From positions 1,736,001-1,800,000 of the forward strand of contig NZ_CP024902.1 in NCBI RefSeq assembly GCF_003330765.1: 64,000 bases of DNA, written 5' to 3'. Source of the DNA: Burkholderia pyrrocinia. GTDB taxonomy: Bacteria > Pseudomonadota > Gammaproteobacteria > Burkholderiales > Burkholderiaceae. The position numbers and the translations under genes are program-made. Of this stretch, positions 18,760-27,902 are shown one piece after another. Positions within the stretch are counted from its first letter, which is position 1, and each line of letters opens with the position of its first letter. Below the pieces are notes generated by a model. It saw only the letters and a list, made by a program, of their open reading frames with translations. It was not told where the DNA came from and ran no database searches.

Positions 18760-19923
18760 ATGGCCCTCATGACCGACTCCACTTCCGCTGCCGTTTCCGC
18801 CGAATCCGCCCAGCCCGACGTACGCGCGTATGTCGAGAACCGCATCGGCTTTCTCGAACTGAACCGGCCGAAGGCGCTGAACGCGCTGTCGGTCGGCATG
18901 ATCCGGCTGATGCAGCAGGCGCTCGACGCGTGGCGCGACGATCCCGAGGTCGTCGCGGTCGTCGTGCACAGCCCGCATCCACGTGCGTTCTGCGCGGGCG
19001 GCGACGTGCGCTTCTTCCACGACGCGTGGCAGCGCGGCGACCGCGATGCGGTCGACACGTTCTTTATCGAGGAATACACGCTGAACCATGCGATCTTCGC
19101 GTATCCGAAGCCTTACATCGCGCTGATGCACGGCGTCGTGATGGGCGGCGGCATGGGCATTTCGCAGGCGGCGCGGCATACGGGCGGCCTGCGCGTCGTG
19201 ACCGACTCGACGAAGATGGCGATGCCCGAAACGCGCATCGGCCTGTTCCCGGACGTCGGGATGAGCTGGTTTCTCGCACGCACGCCCGGCGCGATCGGCC
19301 GCTATCTCGCCGTGACCGGCGCGCCGCTCGACGCGGCCGGCGCGCTGTACGCGCAGCTCGCCGACGTCTATCTGCCCGATGCCGCGCTGCCGGCGCTGCT
19401 CGACACGCTGCGCAGCACGCGCCTCGACAACGGCGCGCAGGCCGTCGCCTGCGTGGCCGACGCGGCTGCCGCGCACAAGGTCGTGCCGACGCCCGACACG
19501 TCGGCGCTGGCCGATGCGCGCGCCGGGATCGACCGGCATTTCGCGCAGCCGGATATCGGCGCGATCCTCGCGTCGCTCGACGACGAGCAGGATTGCGCGG
19601 CCGTCGACGGATGGGTCGAGAAGGCGACCCACGCGATGCGCGGCCAGCTGTCGCCGCTGTCGATGGCCGTGTCGCTCGAAGTCGTCGAGCGTGCACGCGG
19701 CGCGACGATGGCCGATTGCCTGCGGCGCGATCTCGATCTCACGCGCTCGACGTTCGCGCATGGCGACGTGATCGAAGGCGTGCGCGCGTTGATCGTCGAC
19801 AAGGATCAGCAGCCGGTCTGGCGCTTCAAATCGGTCGCCGACATCGATCGTGCAGACGTGCTCGCAATGTTCGACAGCCCGTGGACGCCCGATACGCATC
19901 CGCTGCGGAATCTGCGGGACTGA
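18760..19923 (+). CDS. Enoyl-CoA hydratase/isomerase family protein (3-hydroxyisobutyryl-CoA hydrolase-like)
   Basis: The 387-residue crotonase-fold protein has the oxyanion-hole motifs AFCAGGDVRFFHD and HGVVMGGGMGIS and the acidic stretch MPETRIGLFPDVGMSW. The long C-terminal domain (SPLSMAVSLEVVERARG, GVRALIVDKDQQPVWRF) is typical of HIBCH, which hydrolyses 3-hydroxyisobutyryl-CoA in valine breakdown. The start may be the ATG at 18760 or, nine bases later, at 18769. A strong terminator follows at 19959-19992. Confidence 0.9.
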   Translation: MALMTDSTSAAVSAESAQPDVRAYVENRIGFLELNRPKALNALSVGMIRLMQQALDAWRDDPEVVAVVVHSPHPRAFCAGGDVRFFHDAWQRGDRDAVDTFFIEEYTLNHAIFAYPKPYIALMHGVVMGGGMGISQAARHTGGLRVVTDSTKMAMPETRIGLFPDVGMSWFLARTPGAIGRYLAVTGAPLDAAGALYAQLADVYLPDAALPALLDTLRSTRLDNGAQAVACVADAAAAHKVVPTPDTSALADARAGIDRHFAQPDIGAILASLDDEQDCAAVDGWVEKATHAMRGQLSPLSMAVSLEVVERARGATMADCLRRDLDLTRSTFAHGDVIEGVRALIVDKDQQPVWRFKSVADIDRADVLAMFDSPWTPDTHPLRNLRD

Positions 19924-19958
19924 CGTCGGCCGGGCCGAGTCAAGCACGGAATCGAAAT

Positions 19959-19992
19959 GCAAAGGCCGCGTGCATGTGCAGGCGGCCTTTGC
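19959..19992 (+). terminator. Terminator-like hairpin after the crotonase gene
   Basis: GCAAAGGCCGC and GCGGCCTTTGC form an exact 11-bp stem with a 12-base loop, 36 bases after the stop. It could serve both this gene and the convergent membrane-protein gene. Confidence 0.7.
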
Positions 19993-20044
19993 GTTGATGG
20001 GCGTCGATTCGACTGCGATCGAAGGGCGTGGAGACCGGGCCGGG

Positions 20045-20473
20045 TTACGCGTCGCCCGCGTCGTCCGACATGAACGCGCGCATGAACACGAGCGCACCGA
20101 AGCCCCATACCGCGTTCGCCGCGAAGCCGGCCGCGAGCACGGGCATCATGTTGCCCGACGGCCAGATACCGCGCAGCGGATCGATCGCGAACACGCGGGC
20201 GGCCGTCAGCACGATGCCGCCGAACACCAGCGCGCCGATCCACGATGCCTCGCGCTCCGGCGAGACCCGCAGCAGCCACGCCATCGGGATCGCGCAGCAC
20301 GCGCTGATCAGCGCATTCGCGACAAATTCAGGAATGCCGAGCGGCGCGAACGGCTGCGTGGAGAAGCCGGTTGCGGCGATCAGGTCAGCCGTGTGAAGGA
20401 GTGCGAGCGTGGCTTCGCGGAAGAACAGGGCGGCCAGGAAGCCGGACAGGAATGGCAGGATGACTTTCTGCAT
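20045..20473 (-). CDS. Small integral membrane protein, unknown function
   Basis: The 142-residue protein has four hydrophobic segments: ILPFLSGFLAALFF, VANALISACCAIPMAWLL, WIGALVFGGIVLTAA and PVLAAGFAANAVWGFGALVFM. I do not recognise the family with confidence; the layout resembles YagU-like or DUF-type inner-membrane proteins. The ATG at 20473 is chosen; a GTG at 20485 is possible. A TATAAT on the minus strand at 20540-20545 may belong to its promoter. Confidence 0.7.
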   Translation of the reverse strand: MQKVILPFLSGFLAALFFREATLALLHTADLIAATGFSTQPFAPLGIPEFVANALISACCAIPMAWLLRVSPEREASWIGALVFGGIVLTAARVFAIDPLRGIWPSGNMMPVLAAGFAANAVWGFGALVFMRAFMSDDAGDA

Positions 20474-20485
20474 CGATGAGTGCAC

Positions 20486-20813
20486 CGCTGGCGCGCACGG
20501 CCGGGGCCGTCCGCGCGGAGTTATTCGGATAGGTGCGTCATTATAGGGCCCGGCCGCCGCGATATTCGCTCCAGCGTCGTGCTAATCACGAAAGCGGAAA
20601 ACCTAAGCTCAAAAAAATCGTTCCAAAGCCCTGCACCGATCCCTAGACTGATTTCCCAGAAACAGCCGTGCAATCGCGTCCTCGCCCGCTGCACGGCCTG
20701 ACCGGCGAGCCATCCCGATTCGAACGCACACCATGCATGCGTCGCTCATCCGCGACGCGAGCAGGGCGATGTTTTTTCAAATTCCGGCAAGGACAGTCAA
20801 GCAGGAGCAGCAG
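20486..20813. other. Intergenic region upstream of ssuD
   Basis: This stretch separates the divergent membrane-protein gene and ssuD. It is AT-richer than its neighbours (an A-rich tract near 20610-20625) as expected for a regulated sulfur-starvation promoter, but I cannot place a CysB/Cbl-type site or hexamers with confidence. Confidence 0.45.
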
Positions 20814-21971
20814 ATGAATGTGTTCTGGTTTATCCCCACGCATGGCGACAGCCGCTATCTCGGCACGGCCGAAGGCGCGCGCGCCGCGGATTACGCTTAT
20901 TTCAAGCAGGTTGCCGTGGCGGCCGACACGCTCGGCTACGACGGCGTGCTGCTGCCGACCGGCCGTTCCTGCGAGGATGCGTGGGTCGTCGCGTCGAGCT
21001 TGATCCCGGCGACGCAGCGTCTGAAGTTCCTGGTCGCGATCCGTCCCGGCATCGCGTCGCCGGGGCTGTCGGCACGGATGGCCGCGACGTTCGACCGTCT
21101 GTCGGGCGGCCGTTTGCTGATCAATGTCGTGACGGGCGGCGATGCCGCCGAACTCGAAGGCGACGGCCTGTTCGCCGATCACGATACGCGCTACGAGATC
21201 ACCGACGATTTCCTGAACATCTGGCGCGGGCTGCTATCCGCGTCGCACGACAACGGTGGCTTCGACTATATCGGCAAGCACCTGCAGTCGAAGGGCGGCA
21301 AGGCGCTTTATCCGCCGGTGCAGCGTCCGCATCCGCCGCTGTGGTTCGGCGGTTCGTCGCCGGCCGCGCACGAGATCGCGGCCGATCACATCGATACCTA
21401 CCTGACCTGGGGCGAGCCGCCCGAGGCCGTCGCGAAGAAGATCGCGGACATCCGCGCCCGTGCGGAGGCGCGCGGCCGCAAGATCCGATTCGGCATTCGC
21501 ATGCACGTGATCGTGCGCGAGACCGAGGACGAAGCGTGGCGCGATGCCGAGCGCCTGATCAGCCGTCTCGACGACGACACGATCGCACGTGCGCAGAAAG
21601 CGTTCGCGAACATGGATTCGGAAGGCCAGCGCCGGATGGCCGCGTTGCACGGCGGCAAGCGTGGCGGCCGCGACGCGCTCGAGGTGTATCCGAACCTGTG
21701 GGCCGGCGTCGGTCTCGTGCGCGGCGGCGCGGGTACCGCGCTCGTCGGTAATCCCGAGCAGGTCGCGGAACGCATGCGCGAATACGCTGATCTCGGCATC
21801 GAGACGTTCATTCTGTCCGGCTACCCGCACCTCGAGGAATCGTATCGCTTCGCCGAACTCGTGTTCCCGCTGATCAAGGGCAAGGGCGCGGAGCGGGCGA
21901 CTGGCCCGCTGTCGGGGCCGTTCGGCGAGATCGTCGGCAACAGTTATCTGCCGAAGGCGAGCCAGAGCTGA
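20814..21971 (+). CDS. ssuD: FMNH2-dependent alkanesulfonate monooxygenase
   Basis: The 385-residue luciferase-like TIM-barrel enzyme uses FMNH2 and oxygen to release sulfite from C2-C10 alkanesulfonates. Characteristic stretches are [83 protein letters not shown] and [17 protein letters not shown], all close to E. coli SsuD. The ATG at 20814 follows AGGAG with seven bases between; an upstream in-frame ATG lacks a site. It leads ssuD-ssuC-ssuB-ssuF. The reductase SsuE is not next to it and must be encoded elsewhere. Confidence 0.96.
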   Translation: MNVFWFIPTHGDSRYLGTAEGARAADYAYFKQVAVAADTLGYDGVLLPTGRSCEDAWVVASSLIPATQRLKFLVAIRPGIASPGLSARMAATFDRLSGGRLLINVVTGGDAAELEGDGLFADHDTRYEITDDFLNIWRGLLSASHDNGGFDYIGKHLQSKGGKALYPPVQRPHPPLWFGGSSPAAHEIAADHIDTYLTWGEPPEAVAKKIADIRARAEARGRKIRFGIRMHVIVRETEDEAWRDAERLISRLDDDTIARAQKAFANMDSEGQRRMAALHGGKRGGRDALEVYPNLWAGVGLVRGGAGTALVGNPEQVAERMREYADLGIETFILSGYPHLEESYRFAELVFPLIKGKGAERATGPLSGPFGEIVGNSYLPKASQS

Positions 21972-21988
21972 ACGAGGGGAGTCCTGCG

Positions 21989-22801
21989 ATGACAACGAAA
22001 ACATCGACGACGGGCGCCGCCGTGGCCGCCCGCGCATGGCGCGGCATCGCGCCGTGGCTCGTGCCGCTCGCGCTGCTGGTTGGATGGGAAGTCGGCGCGC
22101 GCGTCGGCTGGCTGTCGACCCGCGTACTGCCCGAGCCGGTTGCGGTCGTGCGCGCGGCCTGGTCGCTCGTGACGTCGGGCGAAATGTGGGTGAACGTGAA
22201 GGTCAGCACGTGGCGCGCGCTGTTCGGCTTCGCGATCGGCGGCGGCGTCGGCCTCGCGCTGGGGCTCGCGACCGGCTTGTCGAAGGCCGCCGAGGTCGCG
22301 CTCGATTCGACGATCCAGATGATCCGCAACATCCCGGCGCTCGCGATGATTCCGCTCGTGATCCTGTGGTTCGGCATCGACGAGAGGGCGAAGCTGTTCC
22401 TCGTCGCGCTGGGTGTGTTCTTTCCGGTCTACATCAACACGTACCACGGGATCCGCTCGGTCGACGCGAACCTGATCGAGATGGCGAAGAGCTACGGCGT
22501 GCGTGGTTTTGCGCTGTACCGCGACGTGATCCTGCCCGGTGCGTTGCCGTCGATCCTCGTCGGCGTGCGCTTCGCGCTCGGGCTGATGTGGGTGATGCTG
22601 ATCGTCGCGGAAACGATCTCCGCGCAGTCGGGCATCGGCTACATGACGATGAACGCGCGCGAATTCCTGCAAACCGACGTGGTGGTGGTCGGCATCCTGC
22701 TGTACGCGGTGCTCGGCAAGCTGGCCGATGTGCTGGCGAAATGGCTCGAGCGTGTGACGCTGCGCTGGCACCCCGCTTACCAATCAGGAGCAAAGGCATG
22801 A
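21989..22801 (+). CDS. ssuC: Aliphatic sulfonate ABC transporter permease
   Basis: The 270-residue inner-membrane permease of the SsuC/TauC family has six hydrophobic helices and the EAA loop [26 protein letters not shown] that contacts SsuB. Its stop overlaps the ssuB start by four bases (ATGA), so translation is coupled. No binding protein gene is beside it; the SsuA-like protein at 2969-3958 is a candidate partner. Confidence 0.94.
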   Translation: MTTKTSTTGAAVAARAWRGIAPWLVPLALLVGWEVGARVGWLSTRVLPEPVAVVRAAWSLVTSGEMWVNVKVSTWRALFGFAIGGGVGLALGLATGLSKAAEVALDSTIQMIRNIPALAMIPLVILWFGIDERAKLFLVALGVFFPVYINTYHGIRSVDANLIEMAKSYGVRGFALYRDVILPGALPSILVGVRFALGLMWVMLIVAETISAQSGIGYMTMNAREFLQTDVVVVGILLYAVLGKLADVLAKWLERVTLRWHPAYQSGAKA

Positions 22802-23757
22802 ATGCGACGACTTCGGCGGCCGCCTACGGCCCGCTCGCCGGCGCAGACCTCGAGGCCGAGCTTGCGCAGGCACGTGTCGCGGACGGCGACGCGCGAGACG
22901 CGGCGATCCTCGATCGCGACGGCAGCGCATCGGTCGTTCCGCTCGCGCGGCGGCGAGCGGGAAGCCCGGCACCCGACGACGCGGTGACGCTGTCGGGCGT
23001 CAGCAAGCGCTTCGGCGCGCGCACCGTGCTCGACAACATCGATCTCGGCATCGCGCGCGGCAGCTTCGTCGCGATCGTCGGCCGCAGCGGCTGCGGGAAA
23101 TCGACGCTGCTGCGCCTCGTCGCGGGACTCGAGCAGCCGAGCAGCGGCGCGCTCGTGACGCGCGGCGAGGGTGGCGGCGCGCTCGATATGCGGATCATGT
23201 ACCAGGAGGCGCGCCTGCTGCCGTGGAAGACCGTACTGCAGAACGTGATGCTGGGTCTCGGGCGCGGCGCACGCGACGAAGCGCGCGCAGTGCTCGATGA
23301 AGTCGGCCTGCTGGAACGTGCGAACGACTGGCCTGCGCAACTGTCGGGCGGCCAGCGGCAGCGCGTCGCACTGGCCCGCGCGCTCGTGCACCGGCCGCAA
23401 CTGCTGTTGCTCGACGAGCCGCTCGGCGCGCTCGACGCGCTGACCCGCATCGAAATGCATGCGCTGATCGAGCGGTTGTGGCGCGAACATCGGTTCACCG
23501 CGCTGCTCGTCACGCACGACGTGCAGGAGGCCGTCGCGCTCGGCGACCGCATCCTGCTCATCGAGCAGGGGCGCGTGGCGCTCGACCAGCCCGTGCCGCT
23601 CGACCGGCCGCGTGCCCGCGCATCGGCGGCGTTTGCGGCGCTGGAGGATCGCGTGCTGAAACGCGTGCTCGCCGGCGGCCCCGGCGCGGCCGACCAGGGC
23701 ACGGCGCATGAAGCAGACAACGTTCGACCGGTCGGGCAGATCCGCTGGGCCGTTTAA
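22798..23757 (+). CDS. ssuB: Aliphatic sulfonate ABC transporter ATP-binding protein
   Basis: The 319-residue ATPase has a non-conserved 60-residue N-terminal extension, then Walker [22 protein letters not shown]-loop [17 protein letters not shown], signature [19 protein letters not shown], Walker [17 protein letters not shown] and switch His [13 protein letters not shown]. It energises SsuC. The ATG at 22798 overlaps the ssuC stop. The frame is open further upstream through ssuC, which is a shadow. Confidence 0.95.
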   Translation: MNATTSAAAYGPLAGADLEAELAQARVADGDARDAAILDRDGSASVVPLARRRAGSPAPDDAVTLSGVSKRFGARTVLDNIDLGIARGSFVAIVGRSGCGKSTLLRLVAGLEQPSSGALVTRGEGGGALDMRIMYQEARLLPWKTVLQNVMLGLGRGARDEARAVLDEVGLLERANDWPAQLSGGQRQRVALARALVHRPQLLLLDEPLGALDALTRIEMHALIERLWREHRFTALLVTHDVQEAVALGDRILLIEQGRVALDQPVPLDRPRARASAAFAALEDRVLKRVLAGGPGAADQGTAHEADNVRPVGQIRWAV

Positions 23758-23814
23758 ATCCGGGCGGCACCGGCCGCCCGTTCTGAGACTCTTTTCTTCG
23801 GAGCGATCAACCCG

Positions 23815-24030
23815 ATGAGCATCACTGCAATCAACGTGCGTAACCAGTTCAAAGGCAAGGTAAAGGAGATCATCCGCGGGCCGGTCGTGTCCGAGGTCGA
23901 CGTCGAGACGCCGTTCGGCATCGTCACGTCGGTGATCACGACCCGTTCGGTCGACGAGCTCGAACTGAAGGTCGGCGCGGAAGTCGTCGCGCTCGTGAAA
24001 TCGACCGAAGTATCGATCGCGCGTCTCTGA
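23815..24030 (+). CDS. ssuF: TOBE/molbindin domain protein (SsuF-like)
   Basis: The 71-residue protein is a single molbindin (TOBE/Mop) domain: ITAINVRNQFKGKVKEIIRGPVVSEVDVETPFGIVTSVIT and LKVGAEVVALVKSTEVSIARL. Molbindins bind molybdate as oligomers. In Pseudomonas an equivalent gene (ssuF) ends the ssu operon and is needed for sulfonate growth. Its place 57 bases after ssuB supports the same identity here. Confidence 0.88.
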   Translation: MSITAINVRNQFKGKVKEIIRGPVVSEVDVETPFGIVTSVITTRSVDELELKVGAEVVALVKSTEVSIARL

Positions 24031-24172
24031 GCGCGCGTTTCCTGCGCTGGTGCGGCGTCGGCGGGCAGCATGCCCGTTGGCGTCGCCCGGCATCCCGCAG
24101 CGCGTTTGCCGCGGTATTCGGCGTCCGGACGAAGTGCTAGGATGGAGCGACACCGATGCCGGAGGCCAACGC

Positions 24173-24370
24173 ATGACCCCCATCCTTTCCCCCGAAGCCA
24201 TCGAGGCGCTGAAGTGGATCGACCAGTTCGGCGAAAGCCGGCCGGTTCCTGCCGCGTTCGACGACGTCGTCTACGCGTTGCTGAACGAGGGGCTGATCTA
24301 TCAGGCGGCGGCCGACCGGGTTGACCTGACGGCCGATGGCAAATCCTTTTTGTCCAACGAATACGATTGA
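24173..24370 (+). CDS. Conserved small protein, unknown function
   Basis: The 65-residue soluble protein (MTPILSPEAIEALKWIDQFG...LSNEYD) has a GGAGG ribosome site seven bases before the ATG. The middle (DVVYALLNEGLIYQAAADRVDLTADGKSFL) resembles a winged-helix hairpin, as in small DNA-binding domains, but no clear family is recognised. It is followed 55 bases later by another small gene in the same direction. Confidence 0.7.
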   Translation: MTPILSPEAIEALKWIDQFGESRPVPAAFDDVVYALLNEGLIYQAAADRVDLTADGKSFLSNEYD

Positions 24371-24425
24371 GCGTACGGCGCCGGCTGCGCGGGCGGCCTG
24401 GCGCTGCGTTGCCCCGGAGCGTGCG

Positions 24426-24671
24426 ATGGAACCGAAAGGCAGCGACCTCGGCGATTTCAGCGAGCCGTACCGCGGCTTCGAGATCGAGGTGAAGACCGAG
24501 CAGGTCTGGGACGGCGAGCATGCGCATTACCGCGTGTTGCAGGGCAATGCCGTGCGGATCGACTGGCGGCTCGTCAAGGTCGACGGGATGCTGCTGACCG
24601 AACGACGCGTGATCGAGCGGGTGCTCGACGAGGCGCGGCGGGCGGTCGATGCGGAACTGGGCGAGGGGTAG
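24426..24671 (+). CDS. Conserved small protein, unknown function
   Basis: The 81-residue protein opens MEPKGSDLGDFSEPYRGFEI, is acidic and soluble, and shows a likely beta-sheet core (FEIEVKTEQVWDG...VLQGNAVRIDWRLVK) followed by a C-terminal helix. CCGGAG lies about nine bases upstream of the ATG. I recognise no family. It is probably co-transcribed with the small gene before it. Confidence 0.65.
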   Translation: MEPKGSDLGDFSEPYRGFEIEVKTEQVWDGEHAHYRVLQGNAVRIDWRLVKVDGMLLTERRVIERVLDEARRAVDAELGEG

Positions 24672-24753
24672 CCCGGGTGCCGGGCAGGTGTCGCCCGTGT
24701 TGCGGTAAAATGTCGGGTTGTTTCCGCGCCGCCTGGCCTGTTGCCCGAAATTC

Positions 24754-25788
24754 ATGTCCGTACCGTCCTCGCTTCCTCCCCGCCGCGTATCCGTCGCGCC
24801 CATGCTCGACTGGACCGATCGCCATTGCCGGTCGTTCCACCGTACGCTGACGCGTGATACGTGGCTGTATACGGAGATGATCACGACGGGCGCGCTGCTG
24901 TTCGGCGATGCCCAGCGGCATCTCGCTTTCACGCCTAACGAATCTCCGGTCGCGCTGCAACTCGGCGGCAGCGAACGCGACGATCTCGCGCGCGCCGCGA
25001 AGCTCGGCGAGCAGTGGGGCTACGACGAAATCAACCTGAATTGCGGATGTCCGTCCGAGCGCGTGCAGCGCGGCGCGTTCGGTGCTTGCCTGATGAACGA
25101 GCCGCAGCTCGTCGCCGACTGCGTGAAGGCGATGCGCGATGCGGTGTCGGTGCCGGTTACGATCAAGCACCGGATCGGTGTCGACGCGGTCGAGGACTAT
25201 GCATTCGTGCGCGACTTCGTCGGCACGGTGGCCGAGGCCGGTTGCGAAACGTTCGTCGTGCATGCGCGCAACGCGATCCTGAAGGGGCTGTCGCCGAAGG
25301 AGAATCGCGAGATTCCGCCGCTCAAGTACGACTATGCGTATCAGTTGAAGCGCGATTTCCCGTCGCTGGAGATCGTCATCAACGGCGGCATCAAGACGCT
25401 CGACGAGGTCGCGCAGCATCTCGAGCATGTCGATGGCGTGATGCTCGGCCGCGAGGCGTATCACAACCCGTACGTGCTTGCGGAGGTCGATGCGCGCTTC
25501 TACGGATCGACCGCAGCGGCGCCGACGCGCGAAGCGGCCGAGGCGCAATTGATCGAATACTGCGCAGCCGAACTGAAGCGCGGGACCTACCTCGGCGCGA
25601 TCGTGCGGCACGCGCTCGGACTGTATCGCGGCATGCCCGGCGCGCGCGGCTGGCGTCGTGTGCTGTCCGACAACAAGAAGCTCGCGCGCGGCGATCTGGG
25701 CGTGTTCGACGAGGCACGCGCGTATCTGAACGACGCCGACGAATTTTTCGAAAAAAAGGCTTTGCAAGATTCAAAAGACTTCGTATAA
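24754..25788 (+). CDS. dusA: tRNA-dihydrouridine synthase A
   Basis: The 344-residue FMN enzyme reduces uridine 20/20a in the tRNA D loop. Motifs include RRVSVAPMLDWTDRHCRSFHR, VALQLGGSERDDLA, INLNCGCPSERVQRGAFGACLM (catalytic Cys at about residue 99), TIKHRIGVD and INGGIKTLDEV. The ATG at 24754 is preferred over a TTG at 24718. Its final codons overlap the promoter of the tRNA-His gene downstream. Confidence 0.95.
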   Translation: MSVPSSLPPRRVSVAPMLDWTDRHCRSFHRTLTRDTWLYTEMITTGALLFGDAQRHLAFTPNESPVALQLGGSERDDLARAAKLGEQWGYDEINLNCGCPSERVQRGAFGACLMNEPQLVADCVKAMRDAVSVPVTIKHRIGVDAVEDYAFVRDFVGTVAEAGCETFVVHARNAILKGLSPKENREIPPLKYDYAYQLKRDFPSLEIVINGGIKTLDEVAQHLEHVDGVMLGREAYHNPYVLAEVDARFYGSTAAAPTREAAEAQLIEYCAAELKRGTYLGAIVRHALGLYRGMPGARGWRRVLSDNKKLARGDLGVFDEARAYLNDADEFFEKKALQDSKDFV

Positions 25789-25789
25789 T
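25762..25789 (+). promoter_or_regulatory. Sigma-70 promoter of tRNA-His
   Basis: TTGCAA, 16 bases, then consensus TATAAT lie in the last codons of dusA and include its stop codon. The tRNA starts about 54 bases after the -10. Confidence 0.75.
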
Positions 25790-25842
25790 CTTGCTTCTTC
25801 GCTGCTGAAACAAAACAGCGGAGAAACAAAGCGGTATCAGTG

Positions 25843-25918
25843 GTGGCTGTAGCTCAGTTGGTAGAGTCCAGGATTGTGATTCCTGTCGTCGTGGGTTCGA
25901 GTCCCATCAGCCACCCCA
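25843..25918 (+). tRNA. tRNA-His (anticodon GTG); prophage attachment site
   Basis: The gene reads GTGGCTGTAGCTCAGTTGG and ends CATCAGCCACCCCA, with anticodon loop TTGTGAT. The extra G at 25842 can serve as the G-1 that faces C73, a mark of tRNA-His. An integrase gene points at its 3' end from 26 bases away, so the tRNA 3' half is the likely attL core. Confidence 0.96.
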
Positions 25919-25932
25919 AAGAATGCATTAAC
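25896..25932. other. Probable attL (left prophage junction)
   Basis: The 3' half of tRNA-His is intact and directly abuts phage DNA with the integrase reading toward it, the usual layout for tyrosine-recombinase prophages. The exact core cannot be fixed because attR is outside the window. A repeat of the tRNA-His 3' end at the right end of the prophage would define it. Confidence 0.55.
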
Positions 25933-25958
25933 AAAACAGGCGCTTAGGCGCCTGTTTT
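25933..25958. terminator. Bidirectional terminator between tRNA-His and int
   Basis: AAAACAGGCGC and GCGCCTGTTTT form a perfect stem around TTAG. It can end the tRNA transcript rightward and the integrase transcript leftward. The integrase stop codon lies in its loop. Confidence 0.85.
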
Positions 25959-27122
25959 GCTTTGCGGGGGACAACTCGGGGACACTAGTGTCGATTCGAG
26001 CCTCGCCATCTCTAGAGCGTTCTGCTCGCCATCCATCCATTTCGCGTACGTTGTCAGAAACATCTCGATGCTGTGTCCGAGCTGTTTCGCGCAAAAGGCT
26101 GGGGTCATTCCGGCCATCAGCATTGCTGTCGCGTAGCTATGTCGCATGTTGTAAGGGCGGCGATAGCGAATTCCGAGTCGTTTCAAAATGGGCGTCCAGA
26201 AACTGCGTCGGAATGCGCGCTCATCTTCCCATCGCGTGCTGTACCTCGGATCGTGGAAAATTGCGGTGCCAGCAATCTGAGTGAATGAGCGCTGACGGGT
26301 CAACGCGCCAAGCGCCCGGCTGTTCAAGCGGACGGTGCGCGCGACTGCCGTCTTCGTTCGATCCTTGTGCTCGCCGCGCACAAGCGCTTCCGCAACCAAG
26401 ATTGTCCCGCTCTGCAGATCCACGTTCCGCCACTGTAGGCCGAAAATTTCGGACGTGCGTAGGCCGGTCCAGAACCAGAACTCGATGAGGTTGTGGACTT
26501 GCCCGGCGTAAGCGCGTTCAGCTTCACCGATGACCTTTTCCGACTCGTCGCGAGAAAATGGATCGGGCGGGGGCTTCTGGTGCTTGGCGCGAGGCACATC
26601 CGCGGCGGGATTCTCAGTCAGCACGTTGTCGGACACTGCAAGGTCGAGCGCCTTTCTCAGTACCGAAACATAGTTGTTGATCGTTTTTCCACTCAGGTCA
26701 GGCCGGCCCGCAATCGCTGTCAAGACGTGACTCAACTTCAGTTTGCGAAGTGGAGTCGGCCCGAGCGGACTTTGATTCTTGTCACAGGCCGCGGCTTTCC
26801 AAAATCGGATAGCGCTTTCGTATCCGTCTTTCGTCGAGAGTTCGATTCTCTGAGCGGCGAGCCACGTATCGAGCCAACTGCCGACAGTGAGAGCGCTCGG
26901 GGCTCCGCTGGTCGGAAAATACTCGACCAGGGTGAACGTTCCGAGTCGGATCCGATCGACAATCTCAGCAATCAGGCGGTGGGCGTACTTCACGTTTGCT
27001 GGAGTTGGGGGCATCGGCTTGCCGTTCAGCATCAATGTTTGCCGCTCTCTCTTGCCGTCGAGCGTGAAGTTCAGTCGGATGGACGTCGTGCGAATCTCTA
27101 CGCCGCCGCTTGTTCTACCCAT
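25944..27122 (-). CDS. int: Phage tyrosine recombinase (integrase)
   Basis: The 392-residue site-specific recombinase has an N-terminal arm-binding region (about residues 1-70), a SAM-like core-binding domain (about 80-180) and a catalytic domain. Catalytic residues are visible: Arg in TGLRTSEIFGL, the H/R pair in MRHSYATAML, His in KQLGHSIEMF and the nucleophile Tyr in LTTYAKWM. The frame runs into the terminator at 25933-25958. Its start overlaps the excisionase-like gene by 25 bases. Position and direction indicate integration at tRNA-His. Confidence 0.95.
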   Translation of the reverse strand: MGRTSGGVEIRTTSIRLNFTLDGKRERQTLMLNGKPMPPTPANVKYAHRLIAEIVDRIRLGTFTLVEYFPTSGAPSALTVGSWLDTWLAAQRIELSTKDGYESAIRFWKAAACDKNQSPLGPTPLRKLKLSHVLTAIAGRPDLSGKTINNYVSVLRKALDLAVSDNVLTENPAADVPRAKHQKPPPDPFSRDESEKVIGEAERAYAGQVHNLIEFWFWTGLRTSEIFGLQWRNVDLQSGTILVAEALVRGEHKDRTKTAVARTVRLNSRALGALTRQRSFTQIAGTAIFHDPRYSTRWEDERAFRRSFWTPILKRLGIRYRRPYNMRHSYATAMLMAGMTPAFCAKQLGHSIEMFLTTYAKWMDGEQNALEMARLESTLVSPSCPPQSKTGA

Positions 27123-27307
27123 AGTTGATACCCCTTGATGGAAATGAAGATTCCGCCGTCAGGCGAGCGCCGGTACTCGCGACCGTCGAGCCACTTTCCG
27201 TCTTCGATCTTTCGACGGATGGCTTTCTCACTGAGGCCCGTAATCACGGCGGCGAGCGCCACCGTGACGTAGGGGGCGGGCGCAATCAGAGTAGGTGAGT
27301 CGATCAT
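27098..27307 (-). CDS. Excisionase-like DNA-binding protein
   Basis: The 69-residue protein starts MIDSPTLIAPAPYVTVALAA after GAGGG. A winged-helix/MerR-like turn (TVALAAVITGLSEKAIRRKIEDGKWLDGREYRRSPDGGIFISIKGYQLWVE) is typical of phage excisionases in which the helix reads DNA and the wing carries the basic hairpin. It lies immediately upstream of, and overlaps, the integrase gene. It likely bends att DNA and sets the direction of recombination. Confidence 0.85.
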   Translation of the reverse strand: MIDSPTLIAPAPYVTVALAAVITGLSEKAIRRKIEDGKWLDGREYRRSPDGGIFISIKGYQLWVEQAAA

Positions 27308-27343
27308 GCTACGATCCCTCTGTCTCAAATAAGCGTTGAACCA

Positions 27344-27553
27344 ATGCAGAAGAAATTTGTGATGCGCGGGTACGAGATGAACTGCGAGCCGCGCGTGACC
27401 GACGACGGCAAGTACGCCGCCCAGGTCGAGGTAACGAAATTGGGTTTCAGCCGGGAGGCGGCGTTTCGCCAGCTCGGCGAGTTCGCTACGGAAGCCGAAG
27501 CGGTCGAGTATGCGAAGAACTTCTCGGTAGAGTGGCTCAGCCGATACGGCTAA
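27344..27553 (+). CDS. Small phage protein, unknown function
   Basis: The 69-residue protein reads MQKKFVMRGYEMNCEPRVTD and continues with an alternating strand-helix pattern (KYAAQVEVTKLGFSREAAFRQL, EFATEAEAVEYAKNFSVEWL), like small double-stranded-beta or DUF-type phage proteins. No function is known to me. It is divergent from the xis-int pair. Confidence 0.6.
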   Translation: MQKKFVMRGYEMNCEPRVTDDGKYAAQVEVTKLGFSREAAFRQLGEFATEAEAVEYAKNFSVEWLSRYG

Positions 27554-27598
27554 TCGACAGCTCAGCGACCAACAGCGAAAAGCTCGAGGGAGAGTGCC

Positions 27599-27868
27599 AT
27601 GTCACACGGAATCGAATTCGTTCGGAAATGGGACACGACTGGCGACCCAGTTCGCTTTCGCGTTCGGCTTGATGGTAACGATTACGATGGCAGGATCTCT
27701 CACAATGCCCTTCTGTATCTGTCTGGCGACGATCCGCTTTCGGTTGACTACAACAGAGCTTTCTCCGAAAACCTGCAGCGGATTCTCGAAATTGCGGGGC
27801 GAGTGATACAAAAGAATGCGGCTGATGTAGTTGAATTCAGGATCTCGGAAAGCGACGTCCGGCGCTAG
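27599..27868 (+). CDS. DUF1488-like small protein
   Basis: The 89-residue protein (MSHGIEFVRKWDTTGDPVRF...) has GGGAGAG five bases before its ATG. The pattern of a beta hairpin with a central ISHNALLYLSGDD, then a helix SENLQRILEIAGRVIQKN and a last strand VVEFRISESDV, is like DUF1488, a family of unknown function found in phages and plasmids. The next gene looks like a diverged paralogue. Confidence 0.65.
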   Translation: MSHGIEFVRKWDTTGDPVRFRVRLDGNDYDGRISHNALLYLSGDDPLSVDYNRAFSENLQRILEIAGRVIQKNAADVVEFRISESDVRR

Positions 27869-27902
27869 CTCGCATCGCTTTCGGCAAATGGGATGCTCTG
27901 CC

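Noticed and set aside
22036..22797. Upstream extension in frame with ssuB
   Set aside because: It overlaps ssuC completely; the ATGA overlap at 22798 is the natural start.
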